Source: Pseudomonadota bacterium (GTDB lineage: Bacteria; Pseudomonadota; Alphaproteobacteria; Puniceispirillales; Puniceispirillaceae). Taken from it: a DNA stretch of 64,000 nt. This document shows positions 28,514 to 39,206 of the stretch, one piece after another. The notes beneath the pieces are model-generated. The model worked only from the letters and a program-made list of their open reading frames with translations. It did not search any database and was not told the origin of the DNA. Location of the stretch: the NCBI GenBank assembly GCA_027620495.1, contig JAQCEA010000010.1:1-64000 (forward strand). The letters run 5' to 3'. Numbering within the stretch: the stretch's first letter is position 1; every line of letters starts with the position of its first letter. The translations under genes were made by a program, and so were the position numbers.

Positions 28514-28957
28514 TTAATGCGGTCGCACCATCAACCGCCATAACCGGCCTGCCGCCGTGCTGACCTGTGAAATCAGAAGCGTTTCTGGTCCTCGGCGCCA
28601 CTCACCATCACCGCCAACCCATCCAATTGCCGCCAGCGATTCATTATAAAATCCAAAAATATCTGCCGCTTTTGCCGTGCTAGAGGCAAAAATCATCACG
28701 ATTCGGCCATTTGGCGAATCAAACGCAAAGCCAAGGGCAGGTTCAACAGACAGATCTGCCATAATCGGGACATCACCAACCCAGCTATGTTGCTGGCTTT
28801 GTGCGGCCTGACTTGGCGACAGATTGCCAAACGCGACCATCGCAAAACCGACCAAAAACATATAAGCAGTCAGCAATCGATAGGCGGTTGATCGGCGCGC
28901 CATGTAAATGGCAAAGCGCCGCGGCTGGTTGTGGGGAGAACATATTTCTAGGGTCAT
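28514..28957 (-). CDS. Hypothetical protein with N-terminal membrane or signal segment
   Basis: The 147-residue protein has one hydrophobic stretch (about 25-45, RLLTAYMFLVGFAMVAFG) ending near SPSQAAQ, which could be a signal peptide if translation starts at the internal ATG 28903 (MARRSTAYR). The mature part contains FDSPNGRIVMIFASSTAKAADIFGFYNESLAAIGW, an ordered alpha/beta-looking stretch. I do not recognise the family. Neither start has a clear ribosome binding site. It follows mutM by 70 bp on the same strand and may be co-transcribed. Confidence 0.6.
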   Translation of the reverse strand: MTLEICSPHNQPRRFAIYMARRSTAYRLLTAYMFLVGFAMVAFGNLSPSQAAQSQQHSWVGDVPIMADLSVEPALGFAFDSPNGRIVMIFASSTAKAADIFGFYNESLAAIGWVGGDGEWRRGPETLLISQVSTAAGRLWRLMVRPH

Positions 28958-29027
28958 AGCAGGTGCCTGTTTTCAAAATCAGTCTGTGTGCGGTTTTTAC
29001 GCACGGCTTCACTATCGCATGATAAAT

Positions 29028-29867
29028 CTAGCCTTGGCAACGCGGACAATAGAAACTTGATCGGCCTGATTGCACAATCATTTTAATTGGGGTTGTGCAG
29101 GTCTGACAGGGCTGGCCAGCCCGCCCATAAACAGCCAGTCTTTGCACGAAATAGCCGATCTCGCCGCCGGGCTGAACATGATCGCGAAGCGATGTGCCAC
29201 CATCTTCGATCGCCGCGCGTAATGTTTTCACAACCGCCGCGGCCAGCCGTTCGGCGCGCTGCCCTCTCACCGTGGCCGCCTTGCGGCGCGGCGAAATCCC
29301 CGCATGAAACAGGGCTTCACTGGCATATATATTGCCAATGCCAGCAATAAGTTGCTGGTTCAACAGCGCATTTTTCACCGGCCCCTGCCGGCCTTTGAAC
29401 ACCATTTGCAAATGCGCGGCTGAAAAACCGTTGCCAAGCGGTTCCGGGCCCATATGCCGCAATAATTTATGACTGTCTTGATGTGCCGCCGGAAATACAT
29501 CCACCCAGCCAAATCGGCGGGGGTCATTCAGAACAACATAATGTGTGGCAGAGGCGGTTGGGCTGGCCGCTATCGTCAACATTATATGATCATGTTTGCC
29601 AAGCGGGGGCGGGGTGTCATAAATGCGAATGGACCCGGACATGCCAAGATGCAGCAACAAAATATCCTGTTGATCCAAATGCATCAGAACATATTTGCCG
29701 CGGCGGTCCACACTGGTAAACCGGCGCCCTAGCAAGCGCGCGGCCAAATTTTCCGGTAACGGCCAGCGTAAATCATCACGCCCGACAAAAGCGGCGGCGA
29801 TAAATTGCTGTTCTAATACCGGTGCAAGCGCACGGCGTACCGTTTCAACCTCTGGCAATTCTGGCAT
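29028..29867 (-). CDS. mutM: Formamidopyrimidine-DNA glycosylase
   Basis: The 279-residue base-excision repair enzyme removes 8-oxoguanine and formamidopyrimidines. The N-terminal catalytic PELPEVETVRRAL (Pro1 after Met removal, Glu2), the conserved Lys in the RGKYVLMHL strand, the helix-two-turn-helix region GIGNIYASEALFHAGISPRR and a C-terminal zinc finger (CQTC...CPRC) are all visible. It is divergent from ubiE. Confidence 0.97.
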   Translation of the reverse strand: MPELPEVETVRRALAPVLEQQFIAAAFVGRDDLRWPLPENLAARLLGRRFTSVDRRGKYVLMHLDQQDILLLHLGMSGSIRIYDTPPPLGKHDHIMLTIAASPTASATHYVVLNDPRRFGWVDVFPAAHQDSHKLLRHMGPEPLGNGFSAAHLQMVFKGRQGPVKNALLNQQLIAGIGNIYASEALFHAGISPRRKAATVRGQRAERLAAAVVKTLRAAIEDGGTSLRDHVQPGGEIGYFVQRLAVYGRAGQPCQTCTTPIKMIVQSGRSSFYCPRCQG

Positions 29868-29999
29868 ATTTATCCTGTTTTAATTCATCTGCCGCGATAT
29901 GGCATTATCCTGTGCGGCGTAAAAATGCGGTGAACGCCGTTTCGTATTTTGCTGAGGGCTGTTATAGAAGAAACCAGCGCGGTGAACAAAAGGCGATTT

Positions 30000-30803
30000 A
30001 TGCAAAATTCACAAGATAGAAAAAGCGATGATGCCGCCATCAGGCGCGCCCGCAACATGGCCCAAGATGACACCATAGATTTTGGCTTTCAAACCGTTGA
30101 GCGTGCGGCGAAAGCCGGGCTTGTCCGCGGCGTGTTTGATTCGGTTGCCAGCCGCTATGACATTATGAATGACGTGATGAGCGGCGGCGTCCATCGGCTG
30201 TGGAAAACCGCAATGATCGATTGGATGGCACCGCAACCAGACCAGCATTTGGTTGATCTGGCAGGCGGCACCGGCGATATCAGCTTGCGATTCTTAAAAG
30301 CTGGCGGCGGGTCCGCCTGTATCACCGACATCAATCAGGCGATGCTGCAAGCTGGCCAGCAACGGGCGCAATTACAACGTCATGCGGGTCAATTAAGCTG
30401 GTGTGTTGGCAATGCCGAAGCCTTGCCACTCGCCAGTGCCACTGCTGATTTTGTGACAATCGCCTTTGGGTTACGCAACGTCACTGACCGGCAAGCGGCA
30501 CTTGGTGAAGCCTATCGCATTCTCAAACCCGGCGGGCGGTTTTTATGTTTGGAATTTTCGCATGTGCAAAATCGGCCTTTGGCAAAACTCTATGATGCTT
30601 TCTCGTTTAACCTTTTGCCAGTTATGGGACAGGTTATTGCGGGTGATGCGGCAAGCTATCGATATCTTGTTGAATCTATCCGCCAATTTCCAAGCAAAGA
30701 AGTGCTAGCCGATATGTTTGCCGCGGCTGGGTTTGCGCAAATCCGCGTGCGCAGGCTGTCAGCTGGCATCGCCTGTATTCATTCTGGCTGGAAACTCGAT
30801 TAA
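30000..30803 (+). CDS. ubiE: Ubiquinone biosynthesis C-methyltransferase
   Basis: The 267-residue SAM-dependent methyltransferase matches UbiE, which methylates the ring carbon of ubiquinone precursors (and menaquinone in other species). Motifs are VFDSVASRYDIMNDVMSGGVHRLWK, the SAM site LVDLAGGTGDISLRF and FGLRNVTDRQAAL. ATG 30000 has AAAAGG upstream; earlier in-frame codons are not family-like. It overlaps ubiB by TAATG, opening a quinone-biosynthesis run. Confidence 0.95.
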   Translation: MQNSQDRKSDDAAIRRARNMAQDDTIDFGFQTVERAAKAGLVRGVFDSVASRYDIMNDVMSGGVHRLWKTAMIDWMAPQPDQHLVDLAGGTGDISLRFLKAGGGSACITDINQAMLQAGQQRAQLQRHAGQLSWCVGNAEALPLASATADFVTIAFGLRNVTDRQAALGEAYRILKPGGRFLCLEFSHVQNRPLAKLYDAFSFNLLPVMGQVIAGDAASYRYLVESIRQFPSKEVLADMFAAAGFAQIRVRRLSAGIACIHSGWKLD

Positions 30804-32311
30804 TGCGGCCTTTATCCCTATTTCTGGCGTTGCTGCGGTTGCCATTGATCGCATGGCATCTTGGGCGGGGCGGGGTGTTGGGTCATCTGGCATTGGTCCG
30901 GCTCTTGCCGGCATGGCTTCGCCATTTATGCCATATTCTAGATAAAATCATCCGGTCTGGATCGGTCACCGCCGATGCCGGCGGTGCGTTGGCACAGGCG
31001 CTGGTGCGGTTGGGTCCGGGCTTTATAAAATTTGGTCAGGCCCTATCAACCCGGGCCGATCTGATTGGGCCAGATATGGGCCATGCACTGGCCCAGCTTC
31101 AAGATCGATTGCCGCCATTTCCAGCGGCATTGGCACGCCGCCTTGTGGCCAGCCAATCTGGCAGACCGCTAGAAGAAAGCTTCGCCAGTTTTGATGATGA
31201 AGCGGTGGCGGCGGCCTCGATCGCACAAGTCCACCGGGCGACATTATGTGACGGGCGTGATGTTGCTGTTAAATTACTGCGCCCGGGCATTGAAAAACGC
31301 ATGCGGGCTGATACCGATTTATTTGATTCGCTGGCGCATATTTTAGAATGGCTTGCCCCTGGCCTGCGGCGGCTCAAACTTGTTGAAGCTGTCGCGCAAT
31401 TTCGTGAGATTTCTGAAACAGAGCTTGATTTTCGGCTTGAAGCTGCCGCTGGTGGGCGGCTGGCAGATAATCTGGCACATGATCAGGGTATTTATGTCCC
31501 ATGGATTGATCTTGAACAAAGCACCAAACAGATGCTGATCATCGAATGGATTGACGGTATTCGCATTGATGATATCGATGGGTTGCGCGCCGCTGGGCAT
31601 GATATTGCCAAGGTCACTGAATTTGCTGCCAGCAGCTTTTTTAACCAGGTATTCCGCGATGGCTATTTCCACGCCGATATGCACCCCGGCAATATTTTCA
31701 TTCGTGATGATGGTGTTTTGGTGCCAATTGATTTTGGCATTATGGGCTATCTGGAATTTGGCGACCGGCTGTTTTTGGCCCAGCTGTTAAGCGCCATGAT
31801 CGATCGCGATTATGACGAAGTCGCGTTGCTACATAAACATGCGGGCATGCTGAAAAACACGGTTTCAGTTCACCAGTTTTCACAAGCCATTCGCGCTGTT
31901 GCCGATCCGGTGATGGGCAAGGCGCTTGGCGAAGTGTCATTAGCCACCGTATTGGGACAAATTTTGCAAATTTCAACACGGTTTGAAATCGAAGTGCAGC
32001 CGGAATTTAATCTGCTTCAAAAAACCATGATGATGGCCGAGGGCGTTGCGCGGCAACTTAATCCAAAAGCCGATATGTGGCAGCTAGCCAAACCTCTGGC
32101 AGAAGATTGGATGGCACAAGAGGCCAGTTTTTCAAAGCAAGCTGAACAGGCGGTCAAAGCGGTTTTTGCGCTGACAACACGCCTGCCATCGCTTCTTGAC
32201 GCGCTGGAACGCCCACACCCAGAACCCCCGCCGCCATCGCCTTGGCCATTACGTTTGGCAATTGGTGCCATTGGGCTTGCTATTCTCAGCTTTTTCACGC
32301 ATTTTCATTGA
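30803..32311 (+). CDS. ubiB: Ubiquinone biosynthesis ADCK/UbiB atypical kinase
   Basis: The 502-residue protein is UbiB, an ABC1/ADCK-type atypical kinase-fold ATPase needed for ubiquinone synthesis at the membrane. KxGQ signature LGPGFIKFGQALSTR (about 71-85), AAASIAQVHRA, VAVKLLRPGI and the catalytic FHADMHPGNIFIRDDG with IDFGIMG are present. The extreme C-terminus is hydrophobic (LRLAIGAIGLAILSFF), the expected membrane anchor. It is coupled to ubiE by a one-base stop/start overlap. Confidence 0.95.
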   Translation: MRPLSLFLALLRLPLIAWHLGRGGVLGHLALVRLLPAWLRHLCHILDKIIRSGSVTADAGGALAQALVRLGPGFIKFGQALSTRADLIGPDMGHALAQLQDRLPPFPAALARRLVASQSGRPLEESFASFDDEAVAAASIAQVHRATLCDGRDVAVKLLRPGIEKRMRADTDLFDSLAHILEWLAPGLRRLKLVEAVAQFREISETELDFRLEAAAGGRLADNLAHDQGIYVPWIDLEQSTKQMLIIEWIDGIRIDDIDGLRAAGHDIAKVTEFAASSFFNQVFRDGYFHADMHPGNIFIRDDGVLVPIDFGIMGYLEFGDRLFLAQLLSAMIDRDYDEVALLHKHAGMLKNTVSVHQFSQAIRAVADPVMGKALGEVSLATVLGQILQISTRFEIEVQPEFNLLQKTMMMAEGVARQLNPKADMWQLAKPLAEDWMAQEASFSKQAEQAVKAVFALTTRLPSLLDALERPHPEPPPPSPWPLRLAIGAIGLAILSFFTHFH

Positions 32312-32351
32312 TATGAATATTTGTGTAATTTCGTGAAATTGAGGCTTGGTG

Positions 32352-33794
32352 ATGACGCCAACCAATCATGTTGATTTAACAGCGATTATGACCGCCCTTG
32401 GTGGCCGGCAGGCCATGCAGGATGTGTTGGGGGTGGGGGCCAGCGCGATCAGCAACTATGTCGCGCGCGGGTCTGTACCAACGCATGTGCGGTCCAAACT
32501 TTATAATGCCCTCACCGCCCGCGGCTATCAGGTCCGGCTTGATGATTTATCGATTATATGCGGCCCGGATGCGGCCACCAGCCCAGCGGCAAAGCCAATG
32601 ATTCTGTTAATCATAGGCGGCGGAATTGCCGCCTATAAAGCATTAGAAACAGCCCGGCAGATGCAGCGGCTTGGCCTAGATGTGACCGGCGTTATGACAA
32701 AATCAGCCGGGCAATTTATCACCCCGTTAAGCGTGGCCGCGCTGACCAACCAGAAATGTTATGATGATCTGTTTTCCCTCACCGACGAAGCGGAAATGGG
32801 GCATATCAGATTGGCACGGTCGGCTGATTTGGTGCTGGTTATGCCGGCCACTGCCAATTTGATGGCACGTGCCGCATCTGGGCTTGCCGATGACCTTGCG
32901 ACAACCATCTTGCTGGCCACAACAGCGCCTATTTTAATGGCACCAGCGATGAATCCAGCCATGTGGGCACATCCGGCTACCGTTGCCAATTTGGAGGTTT
33001 TGCGTCAACGCGGCGTCCATATGATTGGCCCAACCGAAGGCGACACCGCCTGTGGGGAAATTGGCAGTGGACGGATGAGCGAGCCTGCCGATATCGCCGC
33101 GGCGGCCTTTGAACTGGCGGTCAAACGGCCCCAAACGCTGGCTGGCAAAACCGCTATTGTTACCGCTGGCCCGACGGTTGAACCCATCGATTCTGTGAGA
33201 TTTATTGCCAATCATTCATCTGGCAAACAAGGCTATGCGATTGCCGCGTTACTGGCGGCACGCGGCGCGTCTGTCACGCTGATCAGCGGGCCTGTGACCT
33301 TGCCAGCACCCGCAGGGGTAAAGCGCGTTTCGGTACAAACCGCCGCGCAAATGCAGGCGGCAGTCAATGCAGCCCTACCAGCAGATATAGCGATATGCGC
33401 CGCCGCGGTTGCCGATTGGCGCGTTGCCGAGGCACGTCACGCAAAGCTGAAAAAGCCAGATCACCAAAACGCCGCGGGCATGCAACTCACGCTGATTGAA
33501 AACCCGGATATTTTGGCGTCACTCGGGCAATCAGACCAGCGCCCCAAACTTCTTATCGGCTTTGCCGCCGAAACCGAAGATGTGCTGGAAAATGCCACCG
33601 CCAAAAGAAGCCGCAAACAATGTGACTGGATGATTGCCAATCAGGTTGGTGCCGCCGATGACCCGGTCTTTGGCAGTGATCAGAATCATATTATGCTGAT
33701 ATCTGAAACAGCGGTTGAAACCTGGCCTCGGATGCTGAAAACTGAATTGGCAGATAAATTGGCGGAACGAATTACAATGGAATTTTTAACGTGA
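32352..33794 (+). CDS. coaBC: Bifunctional CoaBC with N-terminal helix-turn-helix-like extension
   Basis: The enzyme makes 4'-phosphopantothenoylcysteine and decarboxylates it in coenzyme A synthesis. The flavin-dependent CoaC part (about 82-260) has IIGGGIAAYKALE, APAMNPAMW and the redox Cys in GDTACGEIGSGRM. The CoaB part has VTAGPTVEPIDSVRFIANHSSGKQG and KKPDH. At 480 residues it is about 75 longer than usual. Residues about 8-68 form a separate helical domain (RQAMQDVLGVGASAISNYVA) resembling a Cro/YdaS-type helix-turn-helix. ATG 32352 follows GAGG at 8 nt; no ribosome binding site precedes the internal ATG 32598. It overlaps dut by GTGA. Confidence 0.9.
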   Translation: MTPTNHVDLTAIMTALGGRQAMQDVLGVGASAISNYVARGSVPTHVRSKLYNALTARGYQVRLDDLSIICGPDAATSPAAKPMILLIIGGGIAAYKALETARQMQRLGLDVTGVMTKSAGQFITPLSVAALTNQKCYDDLFSLTDEAEMGHIRLARSADLVLVMPATANLMARAASGLADDLATTILLATTAPILMAPAMNPAMWAHPATVANLEVLRQRGVHMIGPTEGDTACGEIGSGRMSEPADIAAAAFELAVKRPQTLAGKTAIVTAGPTVEPIDSVRFIANHSSGKQGYAIAALLAARGASVTLISGPVTLPAPAGVKRVSVQTAAQMQAAVNAALPADIAICAAAVADWRVAEARHAKLKKPDHQNAAGMQLTLIENPDILASLGQSDQRPKLLIGFAAETEDVLENATAKRSRKQCDWMIANQVGAADDPVFGSDQNHIMLISETAVETWPRMLKTELADKLAERITMEFLT

Positions 33795-34234
33795 GCGCTG
33801 TAACGGTCAAATTCCACCGTCATGCTGAAGATGTTGTTTTGCCTAATTATGCGACATCCGGTGCGGCGGGTATGGATATTGCCGCGCATATCGATAGCGC
33901 GGTAACCCTCGCTCCATTTGCACGGGCCGCCATTACCACCGGTTTTTCCATGCAGTTACCAACTGGTTATGAAGCGCAAATACGGCCACGGTCTGGTCTT
34001 GCACTCAAAAATGGGGTAACCGTCGCCAATGCCCCCGGCACCATTGATAGTGATTATCGCGGTGAAGTGACGGTAATTTTGATTAATCTAAGCCAGCAAG
34101 ACTTTACCATCACATCTGGTATGCGCATTGCACAAATGGTTATTGCCCCAGTCACACAGTGCCGCCTAGAAGACGCATCACAGCTTGATAAAACAGATCG
34201 CGGCACGGGTGGATTTGGATCAACTGGCCTATGA
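33791..34234 (+). CDS. dut: dUTP diphosphatase
   Basis: The 147-residue trimeric-type dUTPase hydrolyses dUTP to dUMP, keeping uracil out of DNA. All five motifs are visible: AAGMDIAA, PRSGLA, GTIDSDYRGE, RIAQMVIAP and the C-terminal RGTGGFGSTG. The GTG start overlaps the coaBC stop by 4 bp, so translation is coupled. The next gene starts 7 bp later. Confidence 0.97.
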   Translation: MSAVTVKFHRHAEDVVLPNYATSGAAGMDIAAHIDSAVTLAPFARAAITTGFSMQLPTGYEAQIRPRSGLALKNGVTVANAPGTIDSDYRGEVTVILINLSQQDFTITSGMRIAQMVIAPVTQCRLEDASQLDKTDRGTGGFGSTGL

Positions 34235-34241
34235 GGACCCT

Positions 34242-35018
34242 ATGCTAAGTGATGCCGATTTAGAACGCTATGCCCGGCAGGTGATCATGCCGCATATGGG
34301 CGAAGACGGACAGGAACGATTGCTGGCCGCAAAAGTGCTTGTGGTTGGTGCAGGCGGGTTGGGCGCGCCGGTTATTCTCTATCTAGCGGCGGCTGGCATT
34401 GGTCATATCACGATTATTGATGATGATAAGGTGTCTCGTACCGATTTAAATAGGCAAATTATTTATCGTGACGCGGATATCGGCATTGCAAAAGCGCAAT
34501 TGGCGGCACAAGCGGCCAAAGCCATTAACCCCGATATTCAAGTGTCTCACCTTGTCACCCGCATAAATAAAGGCAACGTGAAAAATTTTGTCGCCGCGCA
34601 TGATGTGATTGTGGATTGTTCGGATAATGCCGACACCCGCTATCTATTAGGCGATTGCGCCCACCATCAAGGGCGCACATTGGTATTTGGCGGTGCGGTG
34701 CGGATGGAAGGCCAGCTAGCGGTATTTCAAAGCAGTGTAGCCGGGCATGTTGGCACGGCCTGTTATCGCTGTGTATTCCCGTCTATGCCAGATGCCAAAC
34801 AGGCACCGGGCTGTTCCGAAGCTGGTATTTTAGGGGCGGTGACGGGTATTGTTGGCAGCCTGCAAGCCCTTGAAACAATCAAATTATGTATGGGACAGGA
34901 CAGCGGTCTGACCGGATCGCTTTTATTGATCGAGGCCGGGCAAACTGAATTTATGAAGATTGCCACCGCACCGCGCAAAGATTGCAGTTGTTGCGGCGAT
35001 GATCAGGCGGATGGCTAG
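34242..35018 (+). CDS. MoeB/ThiF/HesA family adenylyltransferase
   Basis: The 258-residue E1-like enzyme adenylates the C-terminus of a ubiquitin-like sulfur carrier (MoaD or ThiS) for molybdopterin or thiamine synthesis. It starts LSDADLERYARQVIMPHMG, with nucleotide site VVGAGGLGAPVILYLAAAGIG, DLNRQIIY, the catalytic-type Cys in KQAPGCSEAGILG and zinc pairs CYRC and CSCC. There is no C-terminal rhodanese domain. ATG 34242 has GAGGA upstream. It ends the ubiE-ubiB-coaBC-dut operon. MoeB versus ThiF cannot be settled without the partner gene. Confidence 0.88.
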   Translation: MLSDADLERYARQVIMPHMGEDGQERLLAAKVLVVGAGGLGAPVILYLAAAGIGHITIIDDDKVSRTDLNRQIIYRDADIGIAKAQLAAQAAKAINPDIQVSHLVTRINKGNVKNFVAAHDVIVDCSDNADTRYLLGDCAHHQGRTLVFGGAVRMEGQLAVFQSSVAGHVGTACYRCVFPSMPDAKQAPGCSEAGILGAVTGIVGSLQALETIKLCMGQDSGLTGSLLLIEAGQTEFMKIATAPRKDCSCCGDDQADG

Positions 35019-36005
35019 TTACAGCATCGCCTCAATCACCCGATCCGGCGGGGTATGGCCATCCCAAAATGTCTGCACATTGATAATCACCTTGTCACCC
35101 ATTTGCAGACGCCCTTCGATGGTTGCCGACCCGATATGTGGTAGCAACACCACATTTGGCAAGGTGCGTAATTTTTCTGAAATTTTTGGCTCTTCGGCAT
35201 AAACATCAAGCCCAGCCCCAGCGATATGCCGTTTTGCCAGCAATTCGGTCAACGCCGCTTCATCCACCACATCTCCGCGTGATGTGTTGACCAGATAGGC
35301 AGATGGCTGCATCAATGCCAACCGATCAGCCGATAGCAAATTACTTGTTTGTGCGGTATGCGGGCAATTTACCGATACAATATCAACCCGCGCCAGCATC
35401 TGTTCAAGCGATTCCCAATAGGTGGCTTCGAGTTCTGCCTCGGTTTGGCGATGCACGGGTTTACGATTATGATAATGGATCGACAGGCCAAAGCCGCGCG
35501 CCCGCCGGGCCACCGCTTCACCAATGCGGCCCATACCCACAATGCCCAAACGTTTGCCATTAATCCGGTGTCCTAACATGCCTGTTGGCGCCCAGCCCCG
35601 CCATTTGCCAGACCGCACCAGCGCATCACCTTCGGCAATGCGTCGTGGCACCGCAAGAATCAACGCCATCGTCACATCAGCTGTATCTTCGGTCAACACC
35701 CCCGGGGTATTTGTCACCGTGATCCCGCGCGCCCGCGCCGCCGCCAGATCAATATGATCAACACCTGTGCCAAATGACGCAATCAAACGCAATTGACTGC
35801 CAGCCGCGGCAATCAGATCGGCATCTATTTTATCGGTAACAGTTGGCACCAGTACATCAGCCGTCTTTACCACCTCTTCCAGCTGGGCACGGCTAAGCGC
35901 CATATCGGTTTCATTCAATTTGGTGCTGAATAATTCCCGCATACGGGTCTCGACCGTGTCAGGAAGCTTGCGTGTCAAAATGACTCGGGGCTTGCTTTGG
36001 TTCAT
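35019..36005 (-). CDS. D-isomer-specific 2-hydroxyacid dehydrogenase (glyoxylate reductase-like)
   Basis: The 328-residue NAD(P)-dependent dehydrogenase matches the GyaR/GRHPR branch, which reduces glyoxylate or hydroxypyruvate. The Rossmann motif is GIVGMGRIGEAVARRARGFG (about 151-170). Catalytic Arg is in NTSRGDVVDE, Glu in DVYAEEP and His in LLPHIGSAT. The stop abuts the convergent MoeB/ThiF stop with no gap. ATG 36005 or 36011 could start it. Exact substrate is inferred from family only. Confidence 0.87.
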   Translation of the reverse strand: MNQSKPRVILTRKLPDTVETRMRELFSTKLNETDMALSRAQLEEVVKTADVLVPTVTDKIDADLIAAAGSQLRLIASFGTGVDHIDLAAARARGITVTNTPGVLTEDTADVTMALILAVPRRIAEGDALVRSGKWRGWAPTGMLGHRINGKRLGIVGMGRIGEAVARRARGFGLSIHYHNRKPVHRQTEAELEATYWESLEQMLARVDIVSVNCPHTAQTSNLLSADRLALMQPSAYLVNTSRGDVVDEAALTELLAKRHIAGAGLDVYAEEPKISEKLRTLPNVVLLPHIGSATIEGRLQMGDKVIINVQTFWDGHTPPDRVIEAML

Positions 36006-36157
36006 CACCATACCTTCTGGCTATTTGTCACAACAGATCTGCTGCTGGCATTCGCTGGTAAAACATATTATGCTCTGCCATGGCTTGAGTATCGCCCTGA
36101 CATAGTTGTTTAATCTGCACCAAAACGCACCGAAACGCCACCAGAACAGCAAATCCC

Positions 36158-36703
36158 ATGAAAAAAAAATATGATAAAGCTGGCCTTTTATTGATCCGAT
36201 TTGGCCTGCTGGCCGTGCTTGGCTATGGCGCTGTAATGTCAGCACCGCTCATGGCAACAGCACAAGAAACAAAATTGACTGTTCGCGGTAGCGGTTTGCC
36301 AGTGCCAAGATTTGTCTCGCTGAAATTTAACGAGGCCAATCTGCGCGCAGGACCGGGAAGTGAATATCCAGTTTTATGGCAATATAGACAGGCCGGATTA
36401 CCGCTATTGGTCGATGCCGAGTTTGGCGTGTGGCGTAAAGTCAGAGATGCCGACGGCACAACCGGATGGATGCACGGGGCCGGCCTGTCTTTGCGGCGCA
36501 TGGCCTTTATTCATGAGGGCATGGCAAAAATTTATCAGCAAGATAACATTGAATCAGGCGTGGTGGCTGTGGCCGAAAAAAACGCCCTTCTTGAGCTTGA
36601 ATCCTGCCCGAAAAACTGGTGCCGAGTGACAACAGACACCGTTAAAGGCTGGGTGCAACGCACCGCGATCTGGGGCGTTTTAAAAGATGAAAGCCTGAAA
36701 TAA
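36158..36703 (+). CDS. Exported bacterial SH3-domain protein
   Basis: The 181-residue protein has a signal peptide (about 1-36, hydrophobic LLLIRFGLLAVLGYGAVM) and two SH3b-like repeats: SLKFNEANLRAGPGSEYPVLWQ with W-R-KV-D--G--GW, and a second ending CRVTTDTVKGWVQR. Such proteins sit in the periplasm and often bind peptidoglycan or partner enzymes. Enzymatic residues are absent. A bidirectional terminator follows it. Confidence 0.85.
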   Translation: MKKKYDKAGLLLIRFGLLAVLGYGAVMSAPLMATAQETKLTVRGSGLPVPRFVSLKFNEANLRAGPGSEYPVLWQYRQAGLPLLVDAEFGVWRKVRDADGTTGWMHGAGLSLRRMAFIHEGMAKIYQQDNIESGVVAVAEKNALLELESCPKNWCRVTTDTVKGWVQRTAIWGVLKDESLK

Positions 36704-36746
36704 CGCCGCCCTCATACCGGTATCTTTATCAAAATGTTAGGGACGT

Positions 36747-36786
36747 AAAAAAGGCGCTTCACCTTGATGAAGCGCCCTATTTTTTT
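36747..36786. terminator. Bidirectional intrinsic terminator
   Basis: GGCGCTTCA (36753-36761) pairs perfectly with TGAAGCGCC (36768-36776). A T-run follows at 36779-36786 and an A-run precedes the stem, so the hairpin can terminate both the SH3 gene (plus) and katG (minus). Confidence 0.85.
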
Positions 36787-36829
36787 TAAGCGGTCTCGAG
36801 GCCATTTTCAAAGCCTCGATGATATCCGA

Positions 36830-38962
<2,133 letters not shown>

Positions 38963-39074
38963 TCACTCTCCTTGGCAAGGTTTGTCGTGTTCGAAAAAAA
39001 CAGTTTGAACTTATTCGCAATGGCGGCCAGCACAAAGTAATATAGGTCGCCGAGTTGCAGAAACTCATCGTCTC

Positions 39075-39103
39075 AAAATAGGCATTGGCCTGATCACGGT
39101 CAA
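39075..39103 (-). promoter_or_regulatory. Candidate katG promoter
   Basis: On the minus strand TTGACC (39098-39103) and TATTTT (39075-39080) are spaced by 17 bp, about 115 bp before the katG ATG. Confidence 0.5.
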
Positions 39104-39108
39104 GCCTG

Positions 39109-39125
39109 TTTAGAATAATTTCAAA
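39109..39125. promoter_or_regulatory. Irr-type iron control element upstream of katG
   Basis: TTTAGAATAATTTCAAA matches the palindromic Irr/ICE consensus as I recall it (TTTAGAATnATTCTAAA) at all but two positions. It sits immediately upstream of the -35 of the candidate katG promoter. irr itself is the adjacent gene. The consensus is from memory. Confidence 0.5.
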
Positions 39126-39164
39126 CTAGAAACCAAAGCGATCATGAATCGCCAGATCGGGCGT

Positions 39165-39206
39165 CCAGCACCTATTTTCCAGCACCTATTTTCCAGCGCC
39201 TATTTT
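39165..39206. repeat. 14-bp tandem repeat, three copies, at the irr 3' end
   Basis: CCAGCACCTATTTT occurs at 39165-39178 and 39179-39192, and with one change (GCGCC) at 39193-39206. The last copy covers the irr stop codon region. The unit length is not a multiple of three. Confidence 0.9.
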
